From: Anaspis maculata
Taxonomy: Eukaryota > Arthropoda > Insecta > Coleoptera > Scraptiidae
NCBI GenBank assembly: GCA_949128115.1
Contig: OX421967.1
Location: 23,204,635-23,268,634, forward strand
DNA: 64,000 nt
Direction: 5' to 3'
Under the pieces are notes generated by a model that had not been told where the DNA came from, made no database searches, and saw nothing but the letters and a program-made list of their open reading frames with translations. The position numbers were made by a program, and so were the translations under genes. Below are positions 23,515 to 34,194 of the stretch, piece after piece. Each line of letters begins with the position of its first letter. The first letter of the stretch is position 1.

Positions 23515-23645
23515 CCGGGTGTTTATAAATGTCTGTGATCGCATCGCCTTTGGAATCCGCTTTCTATCACTACAATGGCGCCTGTTACTGCATTTTTCGG
23601 CCTGGCCCAAGCCTGCCGCGATCACAGTTTCTTATAAACACCCCG
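23515..23645. mobile_element. 131-bp MITE inserted in the RT, TA target duplication
   Basis: The left end CCGGGTGTTTATAA and the right end, complement CGGGGTGTTTATAA, are followed inward by CTGTGATCGC on both sides. TA flanks at 23513-23514 and 23646-23647. Excision in silico of the element plus one TA joins the RT fingers (ending VAKL) to the ACKHYF segment downstream. Tc1/mariner-type MITE. Confidence 0.85.
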
Positions 23646-24385
23646 TAGCATGCAAGCATTATTTCCATCCTGCTGGGTCGCTCTTACGTCCTTTTCAGTG
23701 TGGTTTTGGCACCCCTGGCGAAGCAGGAATAGTAATACACGGCATGCTGAATTTTTCACAGACATGTGATGACCCAAAGACCATGCTCAAGCTGGATTTC
23801 AAAAATGCCTTCAATATCTAAGAACGTCAAAGATCTAAGAAGAATATTCGTAAGAGAGCAATATTATTTTGGAGACCTTCAATGACAAACTACTGATCTC
23901 TATCCGTTTATGTATCAATGCTATCGCTTCCCTACAATCCTGGCGTTTGGGTAATGTACCATTTCTTCTGAATGTGGTGTATAACAGGGCGACCTATTAG
24001 GTCCTCTTGCGTTCTGTCTTGTTGCTGACTTGTTAGCCCGCTCTCTACATTCAGACGTAAACACATGGTATATGGAGGACGCAACTTTATGGCTCCTGCA
24101 GAAGTTATTTAACACGACTTGCATGTTACCGACTCAATAGGTCCAAGCTTGGGTTTACAGTTGAACTCACAGAAGACTGAAATTTTCGTCATCAACGGAG
24201 CCGAAATTAAAGATTCAAATGAGAATTTGCGATCCATCAGAAATCTTTTGCCAGATGCTCGCTTAGTGCATGAAGATGAAGTCACCCTGCTTGGCACTCA
24301 ACTAACAGATGCATCGACCCCTGCCATCTTGACACAAAAATTGACCACTTTACAATTATTGACGTCTCGTGTTACCTAGCTTAGT
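23646..24385 (+). pseudogene. Reverse transcriptase, palm and thumb
   Basis: Continues with CGFGTPGEAGIVIHGM and LKLDFKNAFN (motif A, Asp present). Later come LGPLAFCLVADLLARSL (motif B region), WYMEDATL (motif C) and GLQLNSQKTEIFV (motif D). Motif C normally has two adjacent aspartates; here the first is Glu. At least three frameshifts occur between 23820 and 24120. The coding homology continues after the hAT-type insertion as LSAHHALL near 24668. Confidence 0.75.
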
Positions 24386-24663
24386 CAGTGCCGGTCTTTG
24401 CCATTTTGGCGCCTCGGGCAAGAAGCCGAAATCGCCGCCCCTACACCAGGAGCGCGCGGTGAAGCGAGCAAAAATTTGTCATTTTTCTTGAAATAATGGA
24501 GTTTTTTGTGCTTAGCGGAGCAAATTTGGTGATTGCTGCTGGAAAGTCGTTTCGTTGCTTTCGTAAATTATTAATTTTTTGTATTTTGAACGCGATTTTT
24601 CCGCCCCTATGAGCTGGCGCCCCGAGCGATCGCCCGTCTTGCCCTACCCTAAGGCCGCTACTG
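24386..24663. mobile_element. 278-bp hAT-type MITE with perfect 8-bp duplication
   Basis: Termini CAGTGCCGG and, inverted, CAGTAGCGG. The immediate flanks are AGCTTAGT at 24378-24385 and AGCTTAGT at 24664-24671, an exact 8-bp target-site duplication as produced by hAT transposases. Shared inner words include GGCGCC and GGGCAAG in inverse orientation. It interrupts the RT thumb, so it is younger than the retrotransposon. No coding capacity. Confidence 0.88.
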
Positions 24664-24750
24664 AGCTTAGTGCTCATCACGCTCTATTGCCCGGTTGCAA
24701 GAACGTGGTAGCTAATTTTGCTACGTAGCAAATTGAATCGGGTTGCAGGA

Positions 24751-25569
24751 ACAGGGTATCAAACACGGTACCAAACAGGCTGTGGCTAAGGTTGTCACAC
24801 ATTTGAACTACTTGCATCTTTTTATGCGTAGGTAAGTACCTAAAATGTTTGATTCGACAGTTTTTTTTTTAATTTTCCAACGTCTCCGATTATTATTCTC
24901 CTGAGAAGACCAAGAAATAGCAGTTCGTCGAGACGTTGGGTCATTGCCGATCGAAAAAACCTCCTCGTAGATAAAAAAATGTACTGCGCGGGCTGCGGGC
25001 TGTCAAAGTCAAAGAAGCGTCAAAAATTTTGAGGTTGACAGCATTATTTATTTCTTCGAGTTTTGAACAATAATATGCAAATCATTGCACTGAATTGAGG
25101 CATAAATCCATCCTGCACTGGCTATCGATCAGGTGAATATGACAAACTGCCTCCGTAGATGCTATTATGTCAAATCAACAATTCCAGGTTCAGGCGATGG
25201 GAGTTACCGACTGAAATTGCGAACACTTGCTGGATGCCTCCACGAGCACGAGCCTTGTACCTCCGGCGGAAACAAAGCTGTTGTTTACATCAATAACGCG
25301 GAGCTCCTTATTGCAAAGTATTACTTGGTCAAAGTATGAGTGCTTCGATGACAACGATGAGTTACAGGAGTACTGGGACTCTGCTGGGACTGTGATCCTG
25401 TGACGAAACTTGAACAATCCTGGGCCGCTAGTGACACTGTATAAAGCATGTGTTAAGATAATGGCCAGTGCTGATTCAGTAGCTCCAGAACCGCTTTTGA
25501 TGGCAGGAAATACTGCAGGAGCCGTTGGCATGAGCAACAGCGAAAATTGAGAGGAAGGAAGGAAACTGA
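24751..25569. other. Non-coding stretch
   Basis: Includes the short palindrome GCTACGTAGC near 24720. No gene recognised. The short frames present have no similarity to known proteins. Confidence 0.35.
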
Positions 25570-25618
25570 ATTCTGGATTTGTCAATTTTTTCTTTGATAC
25601 AAAAATAAATCTCACACA

Positions 25619-25979
25619 TCGACCACAAGCCCGTGAAGAACAGGTACTTTCGGAGGTACGCCAACATTTACTAAGAACAGCGGTACAACGAACACGACAA
25701 CAACGACAACCTGCTTTGCCTCTACAACCAGGAGATCTAGTATTGGTCAAAAACAAGCCGTCCGCCGATGCCGTTGGAGGTATACACCCGAAATTCCAAA
25801 TACTTTACCTTGGGTCCTTTAAAGTAACAGGTAACCCACATCCAAATGTCTACACGCTGAACAATCCCACCAACGGAAAAAGGTATGGTAACCTCAACCT
25901 CCGAAATCTCATTCGTTACTATTCGCCCTCGGCTCCAGGATGTTCAACAAAATCACGATCCCTGAATTCTGCATCTTGA
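25619..25979 (+). pseudogene. Ty3/gypsy-type integrase, C-terminal domain
   Basis: An open frame from about 25619 to a TGA at 25977-25979. After a basic glutamine-rich helix (VRQHLLRTAVQRTRQQRQ) comes LQPGDLVLVKNK, PKFQILYLGSFKV, NVYTLNNPTNGKRYGNLN and LRNLIRYY. This is the SH3-like C-terminal fold of LTR-retrotransposon integrases, which binds DNA and helps choose the integration site. Catalytic core, protease and RT are absent upstream, so only the 3' end of the element survives. It is followed by a possible extra ORF at 26073. Confidence 0.75.
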
Positions 25980-26072
25980 CTACAGTCGTCAAGGCTACAG
26001 AAAAAAAACAAACAGACCCTTTTAGAAACTCATACGGACCAGATGGACTGCTGAGTATCTGCGGAATAAACC

Positions 26073-26564
26073 ATGGAATTCGACTATGGACTCGCTGAAT
26101 TTGCACGTGAATGGGAAGCCCTGATCGTACTACGTTTGGACCAAACCTTCAATGGATTATTTGGACCCGATTCGGACAATGAAGAACCACCGAAGAAAAT
26201 TTCGGTACAACCCCACTCAAAATTAAGAAAAATCTACCTATCCTTATTTGGACCCGACTCAGACAACGAAGAAGAACCGGAAAAACTCACACTACGACTA
26301 AACCCAAAACTACTGTGAACCTTGTGGAATCTGTTTGGACCGGACTCCGACACGGAGGAGCCCGAGGACCCTTTGCAGGTTTCACATACATATCAACCCA
26401 AAATTTCACCGTGCAACGACATCAAGAAGTCCGCCGTCGGACCAACACCGACGCTACTACTCGTCTGCGCCTTTAAGTCTCGACGAAACCACCATCGCCG
26501 CCAACGTCGTCACAACCCTGGTGACCCTACGCCGCCAGCAGCCCCAGTCCGTGTAAATTTTTAA
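26073..26564 (+). CDS. Unidentified ORF 3' of integrase with three LFGPDSD repeats (one in-frame TGA)
   Basis: It starts at ATG 26073 in a strong Kozak context (ACCATGG) and is open to TGA 26316-26318. It then continues in the same frame to 26564. The motif LFGPDSDNEE begins at 26157 and 26244, and LFGPDSDTEE at 26331: exactly 87 nt (29 codons) apart each time, the third copy lying after the TGA. The region before the first copy is EFAREWEALIVLRLDQTFN. The end is basic and histidine- and proline-rich. I recognise no family. Its place after integrase suggests the accessory-ORF position of an LTR element. The LFG plus acidic serine patch resembles short docking motifs of transcription-elongation proteins, but that is only a likeness. 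Confidence 0.45.
26157..26417 (+). repeat. Three 87-bp tandem units coding LFGPDSD
   Basis: Units begin at 26157, 26244 and 26331. The first ~30 nt are well conserved, largely by synonymous differences (TTATTTGGACCCGA, TTATTTGGACCCGA, CTGTTTGGACCGGA), while the remaining ~57 nt of each unit have diverged. Protein-level conservation confined to the motif suggests past selection on it. Confidence 0.6.
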
Positions 26565-26726
26565 GTGTCTTTTCCCAATTAGAATGTTCATGTTGACGAC
26601 CCGTTTATCTTTTGGAATTTACCGATTTTTTTTTCCAAGCTATCAACAATGAATTACCGGTCCGTTGTACCTATCCCCAAGCCTAGACCAGTTGATTTTG
26701 TTTCCCATTTAATTTAACAAATAACT

Positions 26727-27264
26727 CTATGATATCACGGGATAAGACGGTTTTTTGTAAATTTGTTTCTTTTAATAAATTGCCAACGTTTCAACCTCGT
26801 GGCGAGGTCTTTCTCAAGGCGAGTAACTAAAAATAATACAATAAATAACTAAGAATACATCATAAAATTCGAGAACTTACAGGAATTGTAAAAATATAAG
26901 GCTCAGTGTAAAAAAGAAATAAATATGTCAAAAATTTGAAGTTGAAAACCAATAAGTCATAAAAATTAACAATTAAAAAACCAACACCCCCGAACAATCA
27001 TCATACTATATATAATTGTTAATTTTTATGACTTTTTGGTTTTCAACTTCAAATTTTTGACATATTTATTTCTTTTTTACACTGAGCCTTATATTTTTAC
27101 AATTCCTGTAAGTTCTCGAATTTTATGATGTATTCTTAGTTATTTATTGTATTATTTTTAGTTACTCGCCTTGAGAAAGACCTCGCCACGAGGTTGAAAC
27201 GTTGGCAATTTATTAAAAGAAACAAATTTACAGAAAACCGTCTGTCTTTCCCGTGATATCATAG
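26727..27264. mobile_element. Foldback element, 538 bp (CTATGATATCACGGG ends)
   Basis: Left end CTATGATATCACGGG at 26727, complement ending 27264. The arms of about 250 bp are nearly identical through TTGCCAACGTTTCAACCTCG, TGGCGAGGTCTTTCTCAAGG and CAGTGTAAAAAAGAAATAAA. The loop of ~50 bp carries ACACCCCCGAACAATC. The high arm identity implies a recent element or ongoing arm homogenisation. Target duplication unclear. Confidence 0.8.
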
Positions 27265-27618
27265 AATTAAACAAGAAAAACAGACAAGAAGCAGGATCAC
27301 CTGATAATTAACAAATAACATTTCCTTCCAGCGTACTAGCGGCGGTACCGCCAGACCCTATCTAACTACACTGAAATTTGTTTAATTCCAGATCCAGTAT
27401 ACCGGCTGAGTCAAACCTAAACCCCCTTTCCATTAATTTCCAGATCCGGCGTCTGATAACTCACACAGAGATCGAGTTCCCAGAGACCAGCTCCGGAAAC
27501 GTGGGAGTCTGTAAGGTCCCGTTTTGGCCCCTTTTTCTAAATTATTTCAGTTAGGTTCGCGGCAGTATAAAGTTCGAGGTGGCAGGATCGATTTCAACAT
27601 TTTCCCTGTTTCCCATAA
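27265..27618. other. Non-coding stretch after the foldback
   Basis: Possibly the remainder of the LTR-element 3' region (27265-27600), since the foldback split it from the ORF at 26073-26564. I cannot identify LTR ends. No gene recognised. Confidence 0.3.
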
Positions 27619-28480
27619 TAGTGGGGTCGGTACGCTTTTGGATACTGCACTTTTGAGTAGAGTTATGAAACTTGGCACATAGTTTCTAGGGACCATAAGA
27701 AGAAATTTCGCCCGATGTTCCCAAAAAGAATTCGACGGAATCCGTTATATAGGCCCCTTTTTCCGAAATGGCGACCAAATATTGAAAATTGGCGATTGGT
27801 CGTACAGTGGCGCGCAAAGTATCAATTCTTGACATTTTGACCATGAGAAGTTGACTAAAGCCACCCCTGACTTGATCCGTTCGATATTTTGTCCATTTGG
27901 GCCTTTTTTCCAAAATGGCAGCCAAACTTTGGAAGTTGGCATTTGGTCGTATAGTGGCCTGCAAGGTATCAATTCTTGACATTTCGACCATGACAAGTCG
28001 ATTAAAGCCTACCCCGACTCCATCCAACCTACATTTTGGCCTCAATACTCAATTATAGTGCTGATACTGAAATTTATTTTTCAATTTTTAGAAGTGTTGT
28101 GGAAAACCACTTCTTGGACTTTCTGTGTGTCCAACATGTGAGTAATCCGGGGAACAGAATCACTACATTTTTCCAAAGAAATAAAAGGCTCTCCATCCCA
28201 CTGGCAAAACCTATTTCACGCATGTATAAAACTGTCAAAACCATAAAAAAAAATGTCGAAAGTACATACACATCAATTGCAAGTTGTTTCAGAATTTGTA
28301 TTTGTGCTAAAAGATAAGTCAGGTTACATATTACATATTACGTTACCAGAAATAACAGTGATTGACGAATCTGCGCTCTATCGCGTGTATTTGCTGTTTC
28401 TCAGTGGTGTTTGGAGGTTAGACTTCTTTCTGCCTCTCAGACCTCAGACTTCGATATGGCGCCGATATGGGACGCAATAA
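27619..28480. mobile_element. One-arm copy of the 8.9-kb long-inverted-repeat element
   Basis: Starts TAGTGGGGTCGGTACG and follows the outer arm of the element at 8904-11247 through ATACTGCACTTTTGAGTAGA, the 150-bp module (open minus frame 27686-28045), CCAACATGTGAGTAATCCGG, AAGTTGTTTCAGAATTTG and CTCTCAGACCTCAGAC. The second arm is absent, so it is a half element or a deletion product. Confidence 0.75.
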
Positions 28481-29134
28481 CTTATTTAAAAATTTGCACG
28501 TTTGCGTTTGTGCGATTGTGCGAGACGCTCACCTACATTCTTCTTTACTGTTTTCTTAATCTATCACATTGGTGAAGAACAGAACTCTCACCTATCCTGA
28601 ATCCCTTTTCAATCCTAATTCTTGTAGGTGATCCAATTTCTACATGTTGCATTATACTCGTTTTGTCGCTTACATATACCAACGTTGAGAAAGAACTCGT
28701 GATTTCGTGATTTATACAATATTGTACAGAACCTAATGAATATTATATCTTGACGATTATTATGTAATCAGTAAACGAATTCGATATTTCTTGATCATAA
28801 TTACAAAGTGCTGTGGATTTTGCACAATGTCACTAACAGTCGCTAGTCAAAATCAGTCACAGTCACTAAAAATGACCAGCAGTGCAGCTGTCATTAGTGT
28901 CATTTCTGTATTATCAAGTATTCTTTGTAGACCTCAGCTCCGATTTAGACCTCGCCCTCCCTGTTTGAAATCGACACGCAAAATAAAATTGTTTTTGGCT
29001 TTATGCTCCCTCCAGCCATTCCTACATGCATGACGGAAAGCTTTTATGAGATTACACGCTACTTTCACGTATGAATCGACTTTCGGAATGTACAAGGCCT
29101 CAACAGCGTCGTCTATGTAGAAACTTGAACTTTC
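28481..29134. other. Non-coding stretch
   Basis: No gene recognised. Short plus-strand frame at 28791-29033 without similarity. Confidence 0.35.
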
Positions 29135-29530
29135 TTAGGAAACCGCAATCTCAAGAGCTTCTTTCATTACGATTAATTCAGACCCTGGCTTTGGCAGTTG
29201 TAAAATGAATCTGTTGCTTAGCAGATTAGGCATTTGTTCGTTCAACGTTACCCGAACGTCACGAAATCCTCGGTCCAATACGAATGTATCAGGTCTCTTT
29301 GTGTACTGAAAAATCAACCCTTCAGCCAACATGTAGTCCGAAGCTGGAGAGCACCCTTCTCGTTATTATGGAAAAACACGAGCATCTGCGATTTTTTTTT
29401 TGCTGTGCTCTTGGCCTTGGATTCAGGTCCATTAGCCAGCTTACCTAGTTGATATGGAGAGCATCTGCGATGTATCCCGTCGTTTTGACCACCATCATCG
29501 GCTTCAGTGGGTTACGATTCTTATGACTTG
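29135..29530 (-). pseudogene. PIF/Harbinger-type (DDE_Tnp_4-like) transposase fragment
   Basis: The minus strand reads NPLKPMMVVKTTGYIADAL near 29520-29470 and, after frame changes, FQYTKRPDTFVLDRGFRDV from about 29310. The pair KPMMVV-x-T-x-GYI and DRGFRD is the signature of the DDE_Tnp_4 nuclease domain found in Harbinger-like transposases. The segment between is shifted and partly repeated (CATCTGCGA occurs twice), and no complete domain remains. It may have mobilised the Harbinger-like MITEs at 55 kb, but that is speculative. Confidence 0.5.
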
Positions 29531-31910
29531 AGTAAGTGAGCCGCTGTAGTTGTTGAGGTCGAAAGATTTTTGAATGTAGGTATACAGAGTGTTCAAAGTC
29601 TTCCAGATTGTAGTTCGTAAGGAAAGTTGCAATTTAAGAAGGGAGGATCGGCCAATCGTTCACCAAATTGTTCATCAACCCAGTGAAGACATTGGAAGAC
29701 AAGGGGGCTTGGCATCTGCTTGTCGTGCTTGATATTGAGTTCTGAATAAACCCTTTAGGAACATTGTAACCATAACATCCATTCGATTTCTGCATCGTCG
29801 AAGAAGTTTCTTGTGAACTGTGCGACATAAGGGCACGCATTGTTTTGCTGCAGAATAAAATTTGTCACATTTGCCTGTAAATTGTTAATTGTCTGCACTT
29901 AAACTACGATCAAGTCCGTTGAATGTCTGACTAGTGCCCATTGATGCATCGATTGATCATTGTTTGTTAGCTACCATGGCGCCATGGCGAATCTACACAA
30001 GCATAGACGCGGTTCAAGAAAAAAAAAATTAAGGTAATAGCGACTTACGATTGCGAGCCTTTCTTTATGTATGCAAAAGAAGACGGCTAAGTGTTCTTCA
30101 AGTATACTTGATGAGTTTTCAAATATTTGACCAGTTGAAAAGTGCAACAATGAGCATTGGGAAGCCTGTTGAACTTTGTGTTGAACTGGGGACCGGAGTC
30201 ATTATGATCATGATATGATAGAAAGCACTTCGTTCGATATAGGGATGTCAAAATATCGATAAATCCACTAACAAGCCGAATCTGACCGGATCTATTCTAT
30301 GGTTTTATCATCAGAGAGACTAAAGCTCTAAAATGTTCAATGCTGCAATATCAAGGTCGTAGGTCGCAGCGACCTATTACTTACGATTATTTATTCATTT
30401 ATATGGAGTTTACTTGATCGAGACCCAAAACCTCTGCAAAAAGTTCCCCTGCGAGGGTTCAACACGTAGTCGAAGAACTTTATTCCAAGCCGCGACGACG
30501 TGTTCGAGTGCGGCACATCGCCGGGAAGCTATGAATAAAATATCCAATTGCCGACTTGAGCTCTCTAAATGCAGGGATGCAAATTTTGTTTCTACGCTCC
30601 AAAATTCCCCAACGCTTTCACCACCATATGCCGTCAAATAATGATGACAATAATAATTGAATAAATGGGATGCATAAACCCCGGGACCGAATGATAATTG
30701 ACGAAATTCAAAAGCAGCCCCCAGTCTCTCTCCAGAGTCAACTCTGTCAATTAATTTGTGCTGATGGCGCAATGGAGTTCTCTGTGGAGAACGGACAGAG
30801 AGAGGAGTCAATGTCGAATGAGCATAGAGCCGAGCTTCCTCCTGGCGCGCTCTCTGCGAGATTAATGGATGACATCTTCATGTTTCCCATCCAGGGCGGC
30901 GTCGGCGGTAGCGGTGGTGCCCCCGATGCCATGCCGCGATATTAATCGAACTGGAAACGAAACGTGACGTTATTAGACAGACTGCTCGCGTTGTGTGACA
31001 GGCGAAACTCGGATGCTTGGAAGAGTAGTAGCAGCAGCAGCAAGGAGAGGTATATACCATCATCTGCCAAAATTCCTTCTGTCTAAAGATTACCCCTTTT
31101 TGTCCCTCATCTCATCATTCTCGAGCGCTCCTCTTGTTTTCCCTGTAATCTACGCCGACCTGACGACTTTTCTCAAATTGGCATCATCAGTGAAAGGGAG
31201 ACAGTTTGTGGGGGGGGGGGGAGAAGAGAAACTCAGCAACCAAGGGAATGGAGAGGAAGAGAGAGGGGACGGGAGGGAGATGGGAAGTTAAGGAGTGAGC
31301 GATGGTGGGCAATTACATTGTTAATGCATCCAGAATTCGGAATACTTCACCTTTTCCGGTGTGGAGTGTGTATATGCGGCATTAACGCTCTAGCACAGGA
31401 ACCGCTCACAGTGTTGGTTTTAGTTCCACCCTACTCCTTAATGCTATGTACATTTGATTTGTGGCTTGTCTCACCGAGCGTTGAAGTTTATCTTAGTCGC
31501 ATAGTAAATGAGCATGCATGTTTACATCTCCACTCTGCAGAGAAGTAGGGTACGTGGTATATATTTACATGCGTCGTTAAGTTCCTTAAACAAATTCATG
31601 TTGTTTAGAGCTTTTGCCGTCGCCATTCTTGTATTAGATACCTATACCTTAACAAAGATTAACCTGATGGGGTCATCCACGGTGACACCGACCAAACCGA
31701 CGTGATTCAAAAAGCGATTCCCATGTGCGAGTTTACCACGAACGTCAGTAACATCACATTGTTTGGTTGAAATCCGACGACTGCGTCAACGCGTGCTACA
31801 CTGTCCAGTCCTGTCTATGCATCTATGATTTTCTCCGAGGAGCCCATACCTTTGTAGCGACACATGTTTACCTCAAATCTTAAATGGATCGAGAAAGAGC
31901 AGATCATATT
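29531..31910. other. Non-coding or unrecognised stretch
   Basis: Two opposed frames of 133 codons (30410-30811, minus) and 91 codons (30670-30945, plus) overlap and neither has recognisable similarity. A GCAGCAGCAGCAAG run lies near 31031 and a G-run at about 31208-31219. I see no repeat boundaries, so this may be single-copy host DNA. Confidence 0.35.
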
Positions 31911-32122
31911 GGTATGGTTAGCTTAGCGATAGAGCAGTTGACTGGCAATAAGGAGACCCGGGTTTGATTCCCAGGCGAAGCTTGACACATCTTTCACTCT
32001 GCTCTCCGCTCCATAGCTTGGTCTTCCAGAGGTAAAAATTACAAATTTTTCATATATTGCGCCATTTGGGAAGCAGTGCAATTGCACACCTGAATACGTT
32101 TATGAACCAATAAAAATTAAAA
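31911..32122 (+). mobile_element. tRNA-derived SINE
   Basis: GGTATGGTTAGCTTAGCGAT at 31911 gives an A-box (TTAGCTTAGCGA). GGTTTGATTCC at 31961-31971 gives a B-box 40-odd bases later, the spacing of an internal RNA polymerase III promoter. The tRNA-like head is followed by a ~120-bp unrelated body and an A-rich end (ACCAATAAAAATTAAAAAC). Not a tRNA gene, because the acceptor stem cannot close. Flanking duplications not resolved. Confidence 0.7.
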
Positions 32123-32612
32123 ACTCTAGGTAAAAGTACTCCTATCAAGAAATGCCAAGTAGGCGTGAATCAACCGCGTTCGTTCGTGTGACTCACGCCA
32201 TTTGTTTTTATTATTCGATGCCTTTAAAACTCACTCTCCAACTTCAACTTATAGGTAGTCTAAACAGAGGTCTAAACGCAGAAAGAACAAAAAGAGGAGA
32301 GATCGCCCCTGAAACAAGATTTGTGAATGCGGTATGCAAAAAAAAAAACATAAAAAACATCAAGTCATGCAAATCGCAGCTTTGGAGTATTCCGAGGAGT
32401 TTTCGCTGGTGCGGCGTGTGTATGTGTGCGTGATGGGAAATCCACAAATTCCGAGGCGCGACGCAGTTATTTGCACAGAACGAGTCCCCCTTTGAACCCC
32501 ATATTTCCAGAAATATCAATCGTAATTTTTTTTTCTGCATTTTTCTGGGATTCTTGAAGTATTCCGCTTAACTGTCCTGGACTTTGTGCGGTCAACTCGG
32601 AACACTTGTATA
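32123..32612. other. Non-coding stretch
   Basis: No gene recognised between the SINE and the next foldback. Confidence 0.35.
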
Positions 32613-33436
32613 CAGGGTGGCCCAACGAAAACAGAACAGAGGAGTTTTCGGGCATTTTACCTCATTTTTTTAAAAAAAGCTCGAACAGGTCGATTTTTAT
32701 ATTGAGGGGGACATCTGAAACATACATTGGCGGATTTCTATCTTCAGCCTCCTCACCCCCACCCGCCCCAACTTCGAAGTTTCAAATGACACCACCCACT
32801 TTGCGATACATCAAATCGAAGGGAATTGAGTTCTCTTCCTGAATAAAATATTTTCAGAATTTTCAAAAAGCCCTCTTTCCCCCTAAAATACTCCGAATGT
32901 TCAATTTATCAGGAGAGGGGTTGAAAATTCCAGAAAAATTGTTTTCAGAAATAGAAATCAATTTGCTTTCATTCGATGTATCGCAAAGTAGGTGGTGCCT
33001 GTTAAATTTTGAAATTGGGGTGGGGGAGAGGAAATGGGTGGATTTGGGTAACACTTTTCTCCACCGAAAATTTTCTCCTTAGATGCTATCTAGGATGACG
33101 CTGATTAAATTGAAGAGAATTGAGGGATCGAGGAAATAAAATGGGACAGCCAGAGAAATTTAGGACGATGGGGGGTGGGGTTGAAAATTTTGAAAATATT
33201 TTTTTCAGAAAAAGAATTTGATTCTCTTTGATTTGATGTATCGCAAAGTGGATGGTATCATTTGAAATTCCAAAGTTGAGGTGGGTAGGGGTGAGGGGGC
33301 TGAAGATAGAAATTTGTCAATGTATATTTCAGATGTCCCCCAGATGATATAAAAATCGACCTGTCTGAGCTTTTTTCGAAAAAATGATGTGAAATGCCCG
33401 GAATCCTCTCTGTTCTGTTTTCGTTGGGCCACCCTG
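32613..33436. mobile_element. Foldback TIR element (CAGGGTGGCCCAACG family), 824 bp
   Basis: Ends CAGGGTGGCCCAACGAAAAC and complement, flanked by TA (32611-32612 and 33437-33438). The arms include CTCGAACAGGTCGATTTTTA, GGGGACATCTGAAA and CAAATGACACCACC (or CCATC). The inner part holds TTTCAGAA and CGATGTATCGCAAAGT(A/G)G words in both orientations. The inner sequence is shared with the CCGGGTG elements at 56837-57906 and 59954 onward, so different termini carry one interior. Confidence 0.8.
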
Positions 33437-33440
33437 TATA

Positions 33441-33962
33441 CAGGTTGTTCCAGCATAAAATAGACAAACGCCCATGAGAAAAGAAACTTCCAGAAGAAAC
33501 TACAAACTACGAGCCCTCTATGATTTTTTATTTCTTGCGAAAGCTCAATATCAACCGAGATACAGCTCTTCAAAATTTGACTCCTTATTGTGTTACGGGC
33601 GGCGTTCTGTTGTGCATTCGAGAGCACACCTGATGCTACACTGTTTCTTTTTGATTTATTGCCCCAGATGGGGCAGGCATAGGCGAGTTGCGAAGCTCTA
33701 GGAAGTCGAGAACATACGCGAAGGTTTGGACCATATTTGCCTGGAGATTCCAATAGCCAAGTAGGAAACATCAAGCCAATTGGCGGAGGCGCCGTTCGAG
33801 AACACGTTAGTAAATACACTCTAAACTGCTGGACTGTTCGAGAGACGTCCTAAGCCACATACCGCGGCTCAACTTTTGTCGCAGCAGAAGCGCTGGACGG
33901 AAAAGCCGTAACATACCTCCTTTCAAAGAATGAAATAGTGTGATTGTGATCATATAGGACAC
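33441..33962. other. Repeat-derived stretch, unidentified
   Basis: Begins CAGGTTGTTCCAGC, abutting the previous element at its TA. This looks like the end of yet another TIR family, but the matching end is not found. The minus-strand frame here contains ASQLAYACPIWG, reminiscent of a LINE C-terminal block, too short to call. Confidence 0.3.
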
Positions 33963-34194
33963 TTATAGCCAGTTCCACCAGAGAATTTGATTATTGCTAG
34001 CTAATTTAGACATTTTCTCTGGTGGATTCTAGGTCAGTGCTAGTTGAATGACCACGGAAAATGCATACAAGCTGTTGTGGTCTAAACATTTTTTCATATT
34101 CTTTCGCTTTCCGTGGTCTATAAGCCAATATTCACCAGAGAAAATATCTCAATTAGCTAACAATGATTAAATTCGCTGGTGGAGCTGGCTATAA
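33963..34194. repeat. 232-bp palindromic MITE (TTATAGCC ends)
   Basis: Left arm TTATAGCCAG, TTCCACCAGAGAATTTGAT, TTGCTAGCTAATT and TTTTCTCTGGTG. The right arm has the complements in order, ending GGCTATAA at 34187-34194. The centre has a second pair GACCACGG/CCGTGGTC. No coding capacity. The TTCCACCA word recurs in the palindrome at 54731-54885. Confidence 0.75.

Larger units (their letters stand above)
22515..24750 (+). mobile_element. Degenerate non-LTR retrotransposon with N-terminal zinc finger
   Basis: A consistent order of fragments on the plus strand: zinc finger (22587-22658), linker, SKLSDGDLAGALRLL block, reverse transcriptase with AGLDGMRPQF, LKLDFKNAFN and WYMED boxes, and the thumb to about 24730. 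Two short elements interrupt it: 23515-23645 and 24386-24663. Removing each with its target duplication restores the expected protein continuity. Several frameshifts and the changed catalytic box show that it is dead. The clade is uncertain; the zinc finger plus the KLDFKNAFN type of palm are unlike Jockey. Confidence 0.75.

Noticed and set aside
30410..30945. Opposed frames of 133 (minus) and 91 (plus) codons
   Set aside because: They overlap each other, neither shows domain similarity, and codon content does not favour one. Left as unrecognised.
31911..31985. A tRNA gene
   Set aside because: A- and B-box spacing fits, but the acceptor stem does not close and the sequence continues into a SINE body with an A-rich tail.
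33205..33819. 204-codon minus frame with ASQLAYACPIWG, resembling a LINE C-terminal block
   Set aside because: Half of it runs through the foldback arm at 33205-33436, and the similarity is a single short phrase with no neighbouring conserved blocks.
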